Assembly: GCF_000717745.1 (NCBI RefSeq)
Contig: NZ_JOBH01000001.1
Span: forward strand, 310,001-374,000
Origin: Streptomyces violens
Lineage (GTDB): Bacteria; Actinomycetota; Actinomycetes; Streptomycetales; Streptomycetaceae
Length of the DNA stretch: 64,000 bases
Direction: 5' to 3'
Below are positions 9,375 to 18,260 of this stretch, one piece after another. The position numbers were made by a program, and so were the translations under genes. The notes below the pieces were generated by a model that did not search any database, was not told the origin of the DNA, and was given only the letters and a program-made list of their open reading frames with translations. The stretch's first letter is position 1, and the number at the start of each line of letters is the position of its first letter.

Positions 9375-10559
9375 ATGCAACCGCTCACGGGCTCGGCGGC
9401 GCGCCGAGCGGCCCGCGCCCGCCGCCCCCGCCGTTTACGCCTCCCCCACCGCCTCAAGAGGCCACGCCCCGCGCTCACCACCGGGGCCGGCGCCGTACTG
9501 GTCCTCCCCCTCCTCGCCGCGGCCCCCGCCTTCCGTGCGTTCTTCGACCACACCGCCGGGGTGCTCACGCTCGTCTCGCTCACCGCAGCCGTGGTGTGGG
9601 GCCTGCTCGCGGCCGGCCGCACCGTACTGGCGCCGCGCAGCAGGCTCCTGGCACAGGGCATCCACCGGGCGCTCGCCACCGCCTCGCTCGGCTTCCTGGT
9701 ACTGCACATCGCGGTCAAGGTGGCCGAGGCGCACGCCCTGTTCTCGGATGCGTTCCTGCCCTTCGCCTCCGTAGTGCTCAGCGGGCCCGTCGCTCCTGGC
9801 ACCGCGCCGCTCATCGGGTTCGGCACGCTGGCCGGGCTGCTGATGGTGCTGGCCGCCGCGACCGGCGCACTGCGCAGTTCCTTCGCCGGGCGCGGGCGCG
9901 TCTCCGGGCGCTGGCGCGCCCTGCACACCAGCGCGTACGCCGCGTGGTGCCTGGCCCTCCTGCACGGCCTCAAGTCCGGCCGCGCGCCTTCGGGGTGGGT
10001 CACCACCGGGTACGTACTCGCTCTGGCGGCGGTCATGACCGCGCTGCTGGCCCGTCTGTTGTTCACCCCGTGCGCGGAGTTCCCGTACTTCGCGCTGCGC
10101 CGGGAACTGCCGTTCTCGCTGCCCTTCCGGTCCCGAAGGCGGGACCGGAAGCAGGCGCTGCACAGGGCAGCGGACCGCACGGACACTCGCTCCGCTTCGG
10201 AGATGCCCGGGGTGACTGCCCCTGATGGCGCCCCCACGGGCGACGGTCCGCCTACGGGGCCGCGGCCCGTCCCGGACGTCCTTACGGGGGCGGCGAGCAG
10301 CGCTGCTCCAGGGGCTGCGCGGTACACGCCACCTTCTTGGGCTCTGCCCGACGCTCCTACAGAGACGCTCCCGCACGTCACCGACGCACCGCCCCTCGCC
10401 CTCGGAGCGGACGGGGCGCCCACGGAACGCATCCCCTTCGCCGGCTTCGACACCGTCCCCGAGTGGGGCGGCCCGCCCACTCTGGTGCAGCCCCGGCCCT
10501 CCGGCGCTCACCCCGAGGGGGCGCCCCTCCCCCAGGCCCCGAACGGCCGGACACCATGA
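9375..10559 (+). CDS. Ferric-reductase-like haem b membrane protein
   Basis: A 394-residue protein: basic N-terminus, about six membrane helices to residue ~235, then a long Pro/Ala-rich cytoplasmic tail. Two helices carry spaced histidine pairs, HRALATASLGFLVLH (H-x13-H) and HTSAYAAWCLALLH (H-x12-H), the pattern of bis-haem transmembrane domains in ferric reductases and cytochrome b proteins. It should pass electrons across the membrane. The ATG at 9375 is chosen over a TTG three codons earlier because of the -10 box 7 nt upstream. Its stop overlaps the start of the next gene (ATGA), so it works with a NuoF-ferredoxin fusion, the likely cytoplasmic electron donor. Confidence 0.75.
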   Translation: MQPLTGSAARRAARARRPRRLRLPHRLKRPRPALTTGAGAVLVLPLLAAAPAFRAFFDHTAGVLTLVSLTAAVVWGLLAAGRTVLAPRSRLLAQGIHRALATASLGFLVLHIAVKVAEAHALFSDAFLPFASVVLSGPVAPGTAPLIGFGTLAGLLMVLAAATGALRSSFAGRGRVSGRWRALHTSAYAAWCLALLHGLKSGRAPSGWVTTGYVLALAAVMTALLARLLFTPCAEFPYFALRRELPFSLPFRSRRRDRKQALHRAADRTDTRSASEMPGVTAPDGAPTGDGPPTGPRPVPDVLTGAASSAAPGAARYTPPSWALPDAPTETLPHVTDAPPLALGADGAPTERIPFAGFDTVPEWGGPPTLVQPRPSGAHPEGAPLPQAPNGRTP

Positions 10560-12127
10560 CCGGTACCGCGCTGGTCCCGTATACGGGCGGTGGACCGCTG
10601 CCCGATGTGCCCGCCGTGCGCGTACTCGGGCTGCCACGACTGTGCGCCGGATTCGACGAGGCGGAACGGCTGGACCGCAAGCGGCACCTGCTCCTCCACG
10701 GCTCCCTGCCCGCGCTCTCCGGCGAGCAGCTGGCCGCCGTCGCCGAGGCCGTGGCGCTGCGGGGCCGGGGCGGCGCCGGATTCCCGCTCGCGCGCAAGCT
10801 GACGGCCGTCGCGGAGGCCGCGGCCCGCCGCGGGGTTCGCCCCGTCGTCGTGGTCAACGGCTGCGAGGGCGAACCCGCCTGCCGCAAGGACACCGTGCTG
10901 CTGTGCCGTGCGCCACACCTCGTCCTGGACGGCGCGCTGCTGGCCGCCGCGGCACTCGGCGCACGCCTCCTGGTCATCGGCGTGACGAAGGCCACGACGG
11001 ACAACTCCGTACGGGAAGCCCTCGCCGAGCGCGGGCTGGGGCGCAGACGGCGCGGGCGTGCGCTGCGCGCACAGGTCGTGCGCTCGCCCGAGCGCCTGGT
11101 GTCCGGGGAGGCGTCCGCGCTGATCCGGGCCGCCGAGGGCGGGCCCCCGGTACCACCGGGCCGCCGGGCACGCGCCGCCGAATCGGGCCTGGGCGGCGCA
11201 CCCACGCTGCTCTCCAACGCAGAGACCTTCGCCCAACTCGCCGTCGCCGCCCGCCTCGGTCCCGACCGTTACGCCTCCACGGGCCTCCCCGGCGAACCGG
11301 GCACGCTCCTGCTGACGGTCTCCGGCGCGGTCCCCGCCCCCACGGTCGTCGAGGCCCCCTCCGGAGTACCGCTGCCGTACGTACTGCAGGCGTGCGGCGC
11401 GGAACCGGCACCGTCCGGCGTACTGGTCGGCGGCTACCACGGCGCCTGGCTGGACGCGGCCACCGCATACGGGACGCCGCTCTCGCGCGAGGCGCTGGCG
11501 GCCCGCGGCGGGGCGCTGGGCGCCGGGGCGGTGCTGCCGCTGTCCACCCGGACGTGTCCGCTGGGCGAGGCGCTGCGCATCGCCCGGTGGCTGGCGGCGG
11601 AGTCGGCGGGGCAGTGCGGCCCCTGCCGACTGGGGCTGCCGTCGCTCGCGGAGATGTTCGCGGACGCGCTGGGCGGTGGCGGGCAGCCGGCCTTGGAAGC
11701 GGTACGGGAAAGCGCGCGCGGCGTACGGGGGCGGGGCGCGTGCAAACACCCGGACGGCGCGGCGCGGTTCGTGCTGTCGGCGCTCGCCGCGTTCCCCGAC
11801 GACCTGGCCGCGCACGTCCTGGGCAACGGCTGCGGGCGGCCCACGGCCGAGCTGCTGCCCCTGCCGCCCGAGGAGGGCGCAGGTGCGGCGAACGGCGGCG
11901 GAGAGGATGCCGGGGCCGTCGGTGCCGCCGGGGAGCGGCTGGCGGTGGACTGGACGCTGTGCGAGGGGCACGGGCTGTGCGCGGGGCTGCTGCCCGAGGC
12001 CGTACGGCTCGACCGGGACGGCTTCCCCGTACTGTCCGACGACGTACTGCCGGGCGCGCTGCGGGCCCGCGCGCAACGTGCCGTACGCCGCTGCCCGGCC
12101 CTCGCCCTCCGACTCGAGGAGTCCTGA
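10556..12127 (+). CDS. NuoF-like flavoprotein fused to a C-terminal ferredoxin
   Basis: A 523-residue protein related to the NADH-binding subunit of complex I. It shows GRGGAGFPLARKL (nucleotide/FMN loop, residues 70-82), NGCEGEPACRKD, GGAPTLLSNAETFAQL, and the iron-sulfur helix AESAGQCGPCRLG. In complex I the last motif begins ESCG; here the first cysteine is alanine, so only three of four N3-cluster cysteines are obvious. The last ~65 residues form a small ferredoxin with CEGHGLC and a distal CP, the CxxHxxC layout of actinobacterial P450 ferredoxins. Translationally coupled to the haem b protein. I infer an electron-transfer unit; the acceptor is unknown. Confidence 0.75.
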   Translation: MTGTALVPYTGGGPLPDVPAVRVLGLPRLCAGFDEAERLDRKRHLLLHGSLPALSGEQLAAVAEAVALRGRGGAGFPLARKLTAVAEAAARRGVRPVVVVNGCEGEPACRKDTVLLCRAPHLVLDGALLAAAALGARLLVIGVTKATTDNSVREALAERGLGRRRRGRALRAQVVRSPERLVSGEASALIRAAEGGPPVPPGRRARAAESGLGGAPTLLSNAETFAQLAVAARLGPDRYASTGLPGEPGTLLLTVSGAVPAPTVVEAPSGVPLPYVLQACGAEPAPSGVLVGGYHGAWLDAATAYGTPLSREALAARGGALGAGAVLPLSTRTCPLGEALRIARWLAAESAGQCGPCRLGLPSLAEMFADALGGGGQPALEAVRESARGVRGRGACKHPDGAARFVLSALAAFPDDLAAHVLGNGCGRPTAELLPLPPEEGAGAANGGGEDAGAVGAAGERLAVDWTLCEGHGLCAGLLPEAVRLDRDGFPVLSDDVLPGALRARAQRAVRRCPALALRLEES

Positions 12128-12180
12128 CGGCCGGCGGCGCCCATGCCCTGCCCCTGTCCGCGGCCCCGGCGGCACACGAC

Positions 12181-12211
12181 AGAGGGCCCGTCCTCTTCGG
12201 ACGGGCCCTCT
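12181..12211. terminator. Bidirectional terminator between the redox operon and tRNA-Ala
   Basis: AGAGGGCCCGTCC pairs perfectly with GGACGGGCCCTCT around a 5-nt loop. It closes the plus-strand operon and the minus-strand tRNA. Confidence 0.75.
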
Positions 12212-12219
12212 GTTCACTG

Positions 12220-12292
12220 TGGAGCTAAGGAGAATTGAACTCCTGACCTCCTGCATGCCATGCAGGCGCTCTACCAACTGAGCTATAGCCCC
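12220..12292 (-). tRNA. tRNA-Ala (anticodon GGC), copy 1
   Basis: A 73-nt cloverleaf: acceptor GGGGCTA pairs with TAGCTCC (one G-U), the anticodon arm is CCTGC-ATGGCAT-GCAGG with anticodon GGC, the T-arm has GTTCAATTC, and the discriminator is A. CCA is not encoded (CAG follows). It reads GCC, the most used Ala codon in such genomes. An identical copy lies at 16708-16780. Confidence 0.96.
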
Positions 12293-12534
12293 GTGTTCTG
12301 TTGTCGTCTCCGGAAGTTTTCCTCGGGGGTTTCCCTCGCGGCGACATCGACTACATTACACGGCTGCCCCGGGCTTCTGCCAAATCGCTTTCCCGATGCC
12401 CACCGGCGGCAGCCCGCCGGAGACCTCCGAGGCGCCTGAGCAGCAGCCGCGACGCACCCGGCACCGCCCCCGGCGAGGCAGTCGGCAGCGGTACTGTCGA
12501 CAATCCGTGCTCGAAGGAAACCGGGGGCCTGGAC

Positions 12535-14040
12535 GTGACCGCGCTGAAGCTCGACCAGCCCGTCGGACGCCGCGGCCCGTTCTCCCGTGCGGGCCTCCAC
12601 CGCCGCGTCCTGGCGGCCGCGCTGGCCTGTGTGCTGTCCTTCACGACCTTCTGGATCGCCCAGCGACTGGCCGGCGTCACCATGCTCGACCTCATGGTCT
12701 ACCGCGCCGAGGGCTGGACCGCCCGCACCGGCGGCGACCTCTACGACATGCTGGCCACCTCCGCGCGGCTGCCCAACACCTACCCGCCCTTCGCCTCCCT
12801 GCTGTTCCTGCCGCTGACCTTCCTCGGCGTACCGGAGATGCGGACGCTCGCCACACTCGGCAACCTGCTGCTCCTGGTCGCCGTGGTGCACCTCACCCTG
12901 CGCCTGACCGGCCTGCCGTCGCTCGCGCGCGGGAAGCGCGCCCCGCGGGCGCAGCAGGCCACCGCGACGCTCGCCCTCTCCGCGCTACTGGTCTGGTGCG
13001 AGCCCGTGTGGACCACGCTGCGCTACGGGCAGATCAACCTCCTCCTCGCCGTCCTCGTGCTCTGGGACGTCACCCGCCGCGACACCAACCGCTGGGCCGG
13101 CATCGGCATCGGCATCGCCGCCGGAATCAAGCTCACGCCCGCCCTCTTCGCCGTGTGGCTCGCGCTGGCCGGGCTGCTGCGCGCCCGCCGGCTGTACCAG
13201 CCCGGGCAGGGACTGCGCGGCACCTGGAACCCCTGGCTGCGCCAGGCGTGCGCGGCGGTCCTGTCCTTCCTCGGCACCGTCCTCCTCTCCGCCCTGGTCC
13301 TGCCTCGTGACTCGGCCCGCTTCTGGACCGAGATCGTCTTCGCCTCCGACCGGCCGGGCGACGTGGAAATCACTGCCAACCAGTCGCTGCGCGGCGTCCT
13401 CGCCCGGCTGCTGCACACCCCCGACACCGGACTGTGGTGGCCCGCCGCCGCGGCCGTGGCGGCGCTCGCGGGGCTGGCCCTCGCCACCACCGCCCTGCTC
13501 CGCGGCGAGCGCGCCTGGGCGGCCGTGGCCTGCGCCACCACCGCACTGCTGGTCAGCCCGATCTCCTGGTCGCACCACTGGGTGTGGGCCGTACCGATGC
13601 TGATCCTGCTCGGCACCGAAGCGGTGCGCCGCGGCGGCCTGGCCACCCGGACGGGCCGCCGGCTGTGGGCCGCCACCGGAGCCCTCGGACTGCTCTTCGC
13701 CTCCTTCGCTCTGTGGTGGGTGCCACACCGCCCGCACAGCCACGCGGAACTGCACCAGAACGGCGGTCAGATGCTGCTCTCGGGCGTCTACCCGATCGCC
13801 GGTGTCGCGCTCCTGCTGCTGGCCGCCGCCCACCTGCGCCGGACCGGCGCGCCCGGTGTCAGTGAGCCGGGTGGCAATGAGTCCGGTGTCAGTGCTCCCC
13901 GTGGTCGTGACCACCGCCCGGATGGCCGTGACCACCACCGGGCTGATGGTGATGGAACGCCAGCACCTCCGGAGGCATCACCACGAACGGACGCATCATC
14001 CCCATGTCTTCGTGTTCCAGCAGATGGCAGTGGTACATGA
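12535..14040 (+). CDS. GT87-type polyprenol-phosphate mannosyltransferase
   Basis: A 501-residue polytopic membrane protein of the DUF2029/GT87 type, which transfers mannose from polyprenyl-phosphate-mannose to cell-envelope glycans outside the membrane. It shows about ten hydrophobic helices, an early acidic loop ([11 protein letters not shown]) and short motifs such as [23 protein letters not shown] and [13 protein letters not shown] that typify the family. The start is uncertain: I use the GTG at 12535 after a G-rich stretch; the frame is open back to 12301. The Gly/His-rich tail overlaps the convergent multicopper oxidase gene by 152 bp. Confidence 0.82.
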   Translation: MTALKLDQPVGRRGPFSRAGLHRRVLAAALACVLSFTTFWIAQRLAGVTMLDLMVYRAEGWTARTGGDLYDMLATSARLPNTYPPFASLLFLPLTFLGVPEMRTLATLGNLLLLVAVVHLTLRLTGLPSLARGKRAPRAQQATATLALSALLVWCEPVWTTLRYGQINLLLAVLVLWDVTRRDTNRWAGIGIGIAAGIKLTPALFAVWLALAGLLRARRLYQPGQGLRGTWNPWLRQACAAVLSFLGTVLLSALVLPRDSARFWTEIVFASDRPGDVEITANQSLRGVLARLLHTPDTGLWWPAAAAVAALAGLALATTALLRGERAWAAVACATTALLVSPISWSHHWVWAVPMLILLGTEAVRRGGLATRTGRRLWAATGALGLLFASFALWWVPHRPHSHAELHQNGGQMLLSGVYPIAGVALLLLAAAHLRRTGAPGVSEPGGNESGVSAPRGRDHRPDGRDHHRADGDGTPAPPEASPRTDASSPCLRVPADGSGT

Positions 14041-15739
14041 AGCGGCCCTTGGCGCCGTGGAACCGGCCGATCACGTTCACCATCTGCCCCGGCGGCACCT
14101 GTATGACGTCCTTCCAGCCCTGATCACCGGGGGCTATCGGCAGCCGGCCACCGTACTCCAGCGGACTGCGGGTGCCCCCGAGCGCGTTGTCGTACGGACT
14201 GTCCGGCACCGCCGGGTACCGGTCGCGGCTGAGCACCTGGAAGTCGATCAGGTGGATGTGCATCGGATGCATCCCGGCGCCGCCGAGGTTCAGGAAGCTC
14301 CACTGCTCCCAGTCGTCGTGCCGGACCATGAAGCCGAGGGCGTCGTCGAACATCCGGGCGCCGCGCTGGTACGTACGCGTCGTGCCGTCGGCCCCCTTGA
14401 CCTGGAGGATCCCCTCGGACGGGATGGTGACGTCCGCCGGGTCGACCTCGTGCAGCTCCCACATCTCCGGGTGGCCGTTGCCGATCGGGCCCGGCGGGGT
14501 GAGCGCTATGAGGCGGTGCTCGTGCTTCGGCGCGGTGTCATGGGTGATCCGCTCGAACGTCGACGAGATCACCGCGGGCAGTACGAAGGAATCGGCCACC
14601 TTCTTCGAACCGACCCGGAACTGCATCACCTGCGGATACGCCACGCCCCCCGCGGCGTTCACCAGCCGCAGCCGCCGCCCGCGCAGCCGGCCGAAGTCGA
14701 TCAGCAGATCCATCCGCTCGGCCGCGGCCACCGACAGGGTCCCGTCGACGGGCAACGGCCGCGGCAGCAGGCCACCGTCCGACCCGATCTGATGCACCGC
14801 GCCGGTGACGGGGCGGCCCGTCTCCTCGTCCACCAGCTGCAGGGCGTACGTCCGGGCGTTGGAGGCGTTGAGCAAGCGGAAGCGGTACCACCTGGCATCG
14901 ACGTCCAAGTGGGGCCAGATCGTGCCGTTCACGAGCGTGTAGGGGCCCGAGAACGGGATGGTGAGGTTCTTGCCGTCGTTGTCCTTGCCGACTATCAGGG
15001 TCTTGTGGAGCAGCCGGCCGGTCAGCCGGCCTTCGGCGTCCGTGTCGAGATTGCGGTCCTGGATGATGAGCGGGATCTCCCGCCCGCCCGAGGGGAGCCG
15101 GAGCGCGTCCTCCTCGTCGTCCCGCACCAGATACATGCCGGCCAGGCCCGAGAAGACGTTCCACCGGGTGATGTCCATGGCGTGGTCGTGGTACCACCAC
15201 GTCGTCGCACGGTGGTCGTTGGGATACTCCGAGAGCTGCGCGTCACCGGGCGATACCGCGTTCTCCGACCAGCCGTCGTTGCCGCCGCCGGTCACCGCGC
15301 CGTGCAGGTGGGTGACCAGCCAGGGCGGGAGGGCGGCCACGCCGGCAATGGGCTCGGCGCCGCCGCGGCCCGGTTCGTTCAGCGGCGCGGGCACCTCGGG
15401 CGTCGCCACCACTTCCACGGCGGTCACCGGGAAGGCACCCGTGATGCGGTTCGTCCAGGACACCCGGAGGCGCCGGCCGCGGCGCACCTCGATGGTCGGG
15501 CCCGGGAAGTGCCCTTCGTACGCCCAGACTTTGGTGGGCGGCAGCTCGGAATGCAGCCGCACCCAGCTGGTCTTCTGCTCGATGGTGATGCCGCGCAGGG
15601 CTTCCGCGCGGCCCGGTTTGATGACAGGCGGCACGCGCAACGCGTCGACGAACGGCGTGAGTCCGGCCGCCGTGGCCTGTCCGTCCCGCTCCGCGATGGT
15701 CTCGATCCGCGGTGCGTCCCCCACAACTGTGTCTGTCAC
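13889..15739 (-). CDS. Multicopper oxidase, phenoxazinone synthase/CotA-like
   Basis: A 616-residue three-cupredoxin laccase-type enzyme. All four copper-binding blocks are present: [22 protein letters not shown] and [15 protein letters not shown], the last providing the type 1 ligands. No signal peptide is seen, which fits cytoplasmic enzymes such as Streptomyces phenoxazinone synthase and Bacillus CotA; substrates could be aminophenols or bilirubin-like compounds. The end is His-rich ([19 protein letters not shown]), probably a copper-binding tail. Start is GTG with a G-rich sequence about 9 nt upstream. No antibiotic genes are next to it, so the substrate is open. Confidence 0.9.
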   Translation of the reverse strand: MTDTVVGDAPRIETIAERDGQATAAGLTPFVDALRVPPVIKPGRAEALRGITIEQKTSWVRLHSELPPTKVWAYEGHFPGPTIEVRRGRRLRVSWTNRITGAFPVTAVEVVATPEVPAPLNEPGRGGAEPIAGVAALPPWLVTHLHGAVTGGGNDGWSENAVSPGDAQLSEYPNDHRATTWWYHDHAMDITRWNVFSGLAGMYLVRDDEEDALRLPSGGREIPLIIQDRNLDTDAEGRLTGRLLHKTLIVGKDNDGKNLTIPFSGPYTLVNGTIWPHLDVDARWYRFRLLNASNARTYALQLVDEETGRPVTGAVHQIGSDGGLLPRPLPVDGTLSVAAAERMDLLIDFGRLRGRRLRLVNAAGGVAYPQVMQFRVGSKKVADSFVLPAVISSTFERITHDTAPKHEHRLIALTPPGPIGNGHPEMWELHEVDPADVTIPSEGILQVKGADGTTRTYQRGARMFDDALGFMVRHDDWEQWSFLNLGGAGMHPMHIHLIDFQVLSRDRYPAVPDSPYDNALGGTRSPLEYGGRLPIAPGDQGWKDVIQVPPGQMVNVIGRFHGAKGRFMYHCHLLEHEDMGMMRPFVVMPPEVLAFHHHQPGGGHGHPGGGHDHGEH

Positions 15740-16030
15740 TTGCGACCCCCGTCGCTTCCCCCGTGCCGTCGACCGTTTCGCGGCGGCAACTCTGAGTCCT
15801 ACAACGCCTCACGGTACGACCGGAGTTCCATCCCTCTCGTGAATTTTACGGCCAATCATCCGCAGTCCGCACATAGAGGAGCGGACCGGTCCGGTCCGGG
15901 GCGTCAGAACTGAAAGTAGCTCAGGAAGCGGAAAATGCGCCGAGGTTGTGGAGAAACGGTTATTCAGGGATCGACTGCCGTTCTCGGGCGCGGTTGTGCG
16001 CCCTCACAGCGCGGGGTGACGGCCCCTCAA
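15740..16030. other. Intergenic stretch, no gene recognised
   Basis: Less GC-rich than its surroundings. It should hold the promoter of the multicopper oxidase. I see no protein with Streptomyces codon use and no convincing hairpin except at its right end. Confidence 0.5.
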
Positions 16031-16050
16031 CGGCCCGGCAAACAGGGCCG
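16031..16050 (-). terminator. Possible terminator of the zinc-ribbon pair
   Basis: CGGCCC and GGGCCG flank an 8-nt loop just after the stop at 16055. The stem is short. Confidence 0.35.
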
Positions 16051-16054
16051 GTTC

Positions 16055-16288
16055 TCAGGCGGTGGCGAAGGAGTAGAAACGCTTCAGCGTGCAGTGTTCG
16101 TCGAGCAGGCGGCCGTAGATGGGCTCGCCGTCCAGCTCACGGTAGGTCTCGATGGGGTCGCCTTTTATGATCAGCGCCCGGGCGCATTCCTCGCACCAGT
16201 ACTGGAATTCGGGGTTCAGCGGCTCCATGTCGCGCACGACGGGCGTACCGCTGCCGCACCAGTCGCACTTCCGGCTGTGTGCCCCCAT
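16055..16288 (-). CDS. Small cysteine-rich protein (77 aa)
   Basis: The 77-residue protein has CDWCGSG near the start and WCEEC at the middle, two CxxC pairs that could hold one zinc. No known enzymatic motif is visible. A GGAG ribosome-binding site lies 7 nt before the ATG. It follows the 52-aa zinc-ribbon gene with a 3-bp gap, so the two are co-transcribed and probably function together. The role is unknown. Confidence 0.8.
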   Translation of the reverse strand: MGAHSRKCDWCGSGTPVVRDMEPLNPEFQYWCEECARALIIKGDPIETYRELDGEPIYGRLLDEHCTLKRFYSFATA

Positions 16289-16291
16289 CAG

Positions 16292-16450
16292 TCAGCTCCA
16301 GCTGTGGCCGCAGGCCGTGCAGACGAACGAGACGCCGCCGTTGTCACCCAGCATCTGCGCCACGTGAGGCGAGCCGCAGGAAGGGCATTGCAGTGCGGAG
16401 GCGGCGACGCCGAGCAGGTCGCGGACCTCCTCGATGATGCTCGTGGGCAT
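16292..16450 (-). CDS. Small zinc-ribbon protein (52 aa)
   Basis: A 52-residue protein beginning MPTSIIEEVRDLLGVA, followed by CPSCGSPHV and CTACGHSW, a textbook zinc ribbon of two CxxC knuckles. The ATG at 16450 is favoured by GGAGGAGA about 9 nt upstream; an upstream in-frame start would add 14 residues. First gene of a two-gene unit with the 77-aa protein. Confidence 0.82.
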   Translation of the reverse strand: MPTSIIEEVRDLLGVAASALQCPSCGSPHVAQMLGDNGGVSFVCTACGHSWS

Positions 16451-16637
16451 CGCGTTCTCTCCTCCCCTGCCGGCGCCGTCCGATTCTGCCACGGACCACC
16501 GACCAGGTCAGGCCCGCAGCCCTACGCGCACGGACGGGCTGCCCGCTACCGCCGCGCAGCCGAGCACGAGGCGTTGCGCGGGCGCTCACCCCGGCGCGCA
16601 CAGCGACGCACGCGCCCCGAAAGCCCCGAAACAGCAG

Positions 16638-16698
16638 TGATCCCGCCTCCTGGTGAGGCGGAGAACATTCTCTCCGTCTCCGCCAGAGGGCGGGATCA
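16638..16698 (-). terminator. Hairpin after the second tRNA-Ala
   Basis: TGATCCCGCC (16638-16647) pairs with GGCGGGATCA (16689-16698), and an inner GGCGGAGA pairs with TCTCCGCC, giving a long two-part hairpin just downstream of the tRNA. Confidence 0.65.
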
Positions 16699-16707
16699 TC
16701 CGGGTTG

Positions 16708-16780
16708 TGGAGCTAAGGAGAATTGAACTCCTGACCTCCTGCATGCCATGCAGGCGCTCTACCAACTGAGCTATAGCCCC
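16708..16780 (-). tRNA. tRNA-Ala (anticodon GGC), copy 2
   Basis: The 73 nt are identical to copy 1 at 12220-12292, with anticodon GGC and no encoded CCA (CAACC follows the discriminator). It stands between the zinc-ribbon pair and the phosphatase gene. Confidence 0.96.
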
Positions 16781-16924
16781 GGGTCTTGTTCCGCTCCTCC
16801 GGGTTTCCCCCGGCGGCGCCGCGAACAAGAAGAACTTTAGCCTGCGACCTGCCCAGATGTGAAATCCGGGTCCGGCCGGCCGCCGGACGGCCCCCGGAGA
16901 GCCGTCGCGGACCGGCCCGCGGCG

Positions 16925-17578
16925 TCAGTCGTCGTCGCCCAGCACCGGCTCGGGCAGCGTGCCGGCGTTGTGCTCCAGCAGGCGCCAGCCACGGGCGCCC
17001 TCCCCCAGGACGGACCAGCAGCAGTTCGACAGGCCGCCCAGGCCCTCCCAGTGGTGCGGCTCCAGGCCCAGCAGCCGCCCGATCGTCGTACGGATCGTGC
17101 CGCCGTGGCTGACCACGACCAGGGTGCCGCCGTCGGGCAGCTTGTCGGCGGCCAGCTGCACGACCGGCGCCGCGCGGTCCGCGACCTCGGTCTCCAGCTC
17201 ACCACCACCGCGGCGCACCGGCTCGCCGCGCTTCCAGGCGGCGTACTGCTCGGCGTACTGCGCCACGATCTCCTCGTGGGTCAGGCCCTGCCAGGCACCC
17301 GCGTACGTCTCGCGCAGCGCCTCGTCGTGCGTCACGTCCAGGCGTGTGACGGCCGACAGCTCGGCGGCCGTCCGCGCCGCCCGCTGCAGGTCCGAAGCGA
17401 TGATCGCGTCCGGCTGCAGGGCGGCGAGCAGCCGCGCGGCGCGGCGGGCCTGCTCGACGCCCGCCTCGGTCAGCTCGATGTCCGTGGTGCCCTGGAAGCG
17501 GCGCTCCAGATTCCAGGCGGTCTGGCCGTGCCGCCACAGGACGATCCTGCGGCCACGGCCCCCCTTCGTGCCGTTCAG
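16925..17578 (-). CDS. Histidine phosphatase family protein with a CTG start
   Basis: A 217-residue phosphoglycerate-mutase-like protein. The catalytic RHG is in IVLWRHGQTAWNLERRFQG, the second histidine in VVSHGGTIRTTIGRLL, and the catalytic acid in LRETYAGAWQGLTHEE. No ATG, GTG or TTG is available near the conserved N-terminus; the best start is CTG at 17576-17578 in a CTGA overlap with the rsfS stop, with GGAG 7 nt upstream. Order rsfS-phosphatase is usual in Streptomyces. Substrate unknown (broad phosphatase or a GpgP-like role is possible). Confidence 0.88.
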   Translation of the reverse strand: MNGTKGGRGRRIVLWRHGQTAWNLERRFQGTTDIELTEAGVEQARRAARLLAALQPDAIIASDLQRAARTAAELSAVTRLDVTHDEALRETYAGAWQGLTHEEIVAQYAEQYAAWKRGEPVRRGGGELETEVADRAAPVVQLAADKLPDGGTLVVVSHGGTIRTTIGRLLGLEPHHWEGLGGLSNCCWSVLGEGARGWRLLEHNAGTLPEPVLGDDD

Positions 17579-18009
17579 TGCAGCTCTCCGTCCTGCTCGG
17601 CGGCGGTTTCCTCGGCGTGCGCGGCCGCCTTGCCGCGGGTCGCCTTGGCGTCCTCGGGCAGCTCCATCTCGGGGCAGTCCTTCCAGAGGCGCTCCAGAGC
17701 GTAGAAGACGCGCTCCTCGCTGTGCTGGACGTGGACGACGATGTCGACGTAGTCCAGGAGCACCCAGCGGGCCTCGCGGTCGCCTTCGCGGCGCACCGGC
17801 TTGGCGCCCAGTTCCTTGCTCAGCCGCTCTTCGATCTCGTCGACGATCGACTTGACCTGGCGGTCGTTGGGCGCCGACGCCAGCAGGAAGGCGTCGGTGA
17901 TCGAGAGGACGTCGCTGACGTCGTACGCGATGATGTCGTGCGCGAGCTTGTCGGCGGCCGCCTGCGCGGCGGCGTTGATGAGCTCGGTGGAGCGGTCCGT
18001 GGCGGTCAC
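17575..18009 (-). CDS. rsfS: Ribosomal silencing factor RsfS
   Basis: A 144-residue protein of the RsfS/Iojap family, which binds ribosomal protein uL14 on the large subunit and blocks subunit joining when nutrients are short. The conserved core runs through ITDAFLLASAPNDRQVKSIV, a central REGDREARWVLLDYVDIVVH and FYALERLWKDCP; an acidic Ala/Glu tail follows. GTG start with GGAAG about 9 nt upstream. Coupled to the downstream phosphatase by a 4-bp overlap. Confidence 0.95.
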   Translation of the reverse strand: MTATDRSTELINAAAQAAADKLAHDIIAYDVSDVLSITDAFLLASAPNDRQVKSIVDEIEERLSKELGAKPVRREGDREARWVLLDYVDIVVHVQHSEERVFYALERLWKDCPEMELPEDAKATRGKAAAHAEETAAEQDGELH

Positions 18010-18135
18010 AAGCCAAACTTCCGGGTCGGTGGCGGCGCTGCCCGGCCCGCCCGCGGGAAGCCCCGCCGGCCGCGGCCGAGTCAGCGGTCAAGTACCCCTC
18101 AAGGGTCTCACGGACCGCTGACACCCCGGCGGGCT

Positions 18136-18144
18136 TGTGGACAA
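18136..18144 (-). promoter_or_regulatory. Single DnaA-box-like site upstream of rsfS
   Basis: TTGTCCACA, the Streptomyces DnaA-box consensus, on the minus strand within the palindrome CTTGTGGACAAG, about 127 bp upstream of rsfS. A single box may be chance. Confidence 0.3.
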
Positions 18145-18200
18145 GGGGGTATCCGGGCTGGTCAGGGAGGGTGACGGGCCGGCGGCGGAGGCGGCGCGAC

Positions 18201-18246
18201 GCGAGCGGCGGGCGGAGCCTTGGCCAAAGCTCCGCCCGCCGCTCGC
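18201..18246 (-). terminator. Strong terminator after the LCP gene
   Basis: An 18-bp perfect stem (GCGAGCGGCGGGCGGAGC and its complement) around a 10-nt loop, 14 nt after the stop at 18261. Confidence 0.8.
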
Positions 18247-18260
18247 ACCCCAAGGGCCGG

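Noticed and set aside
12220..16780. The identical tRNA copies as attachment sites of a mobile element
   Set aside because: No integrase, excisionase or transfer gene lies between or beside them, and the genes between have ordinary codon use.
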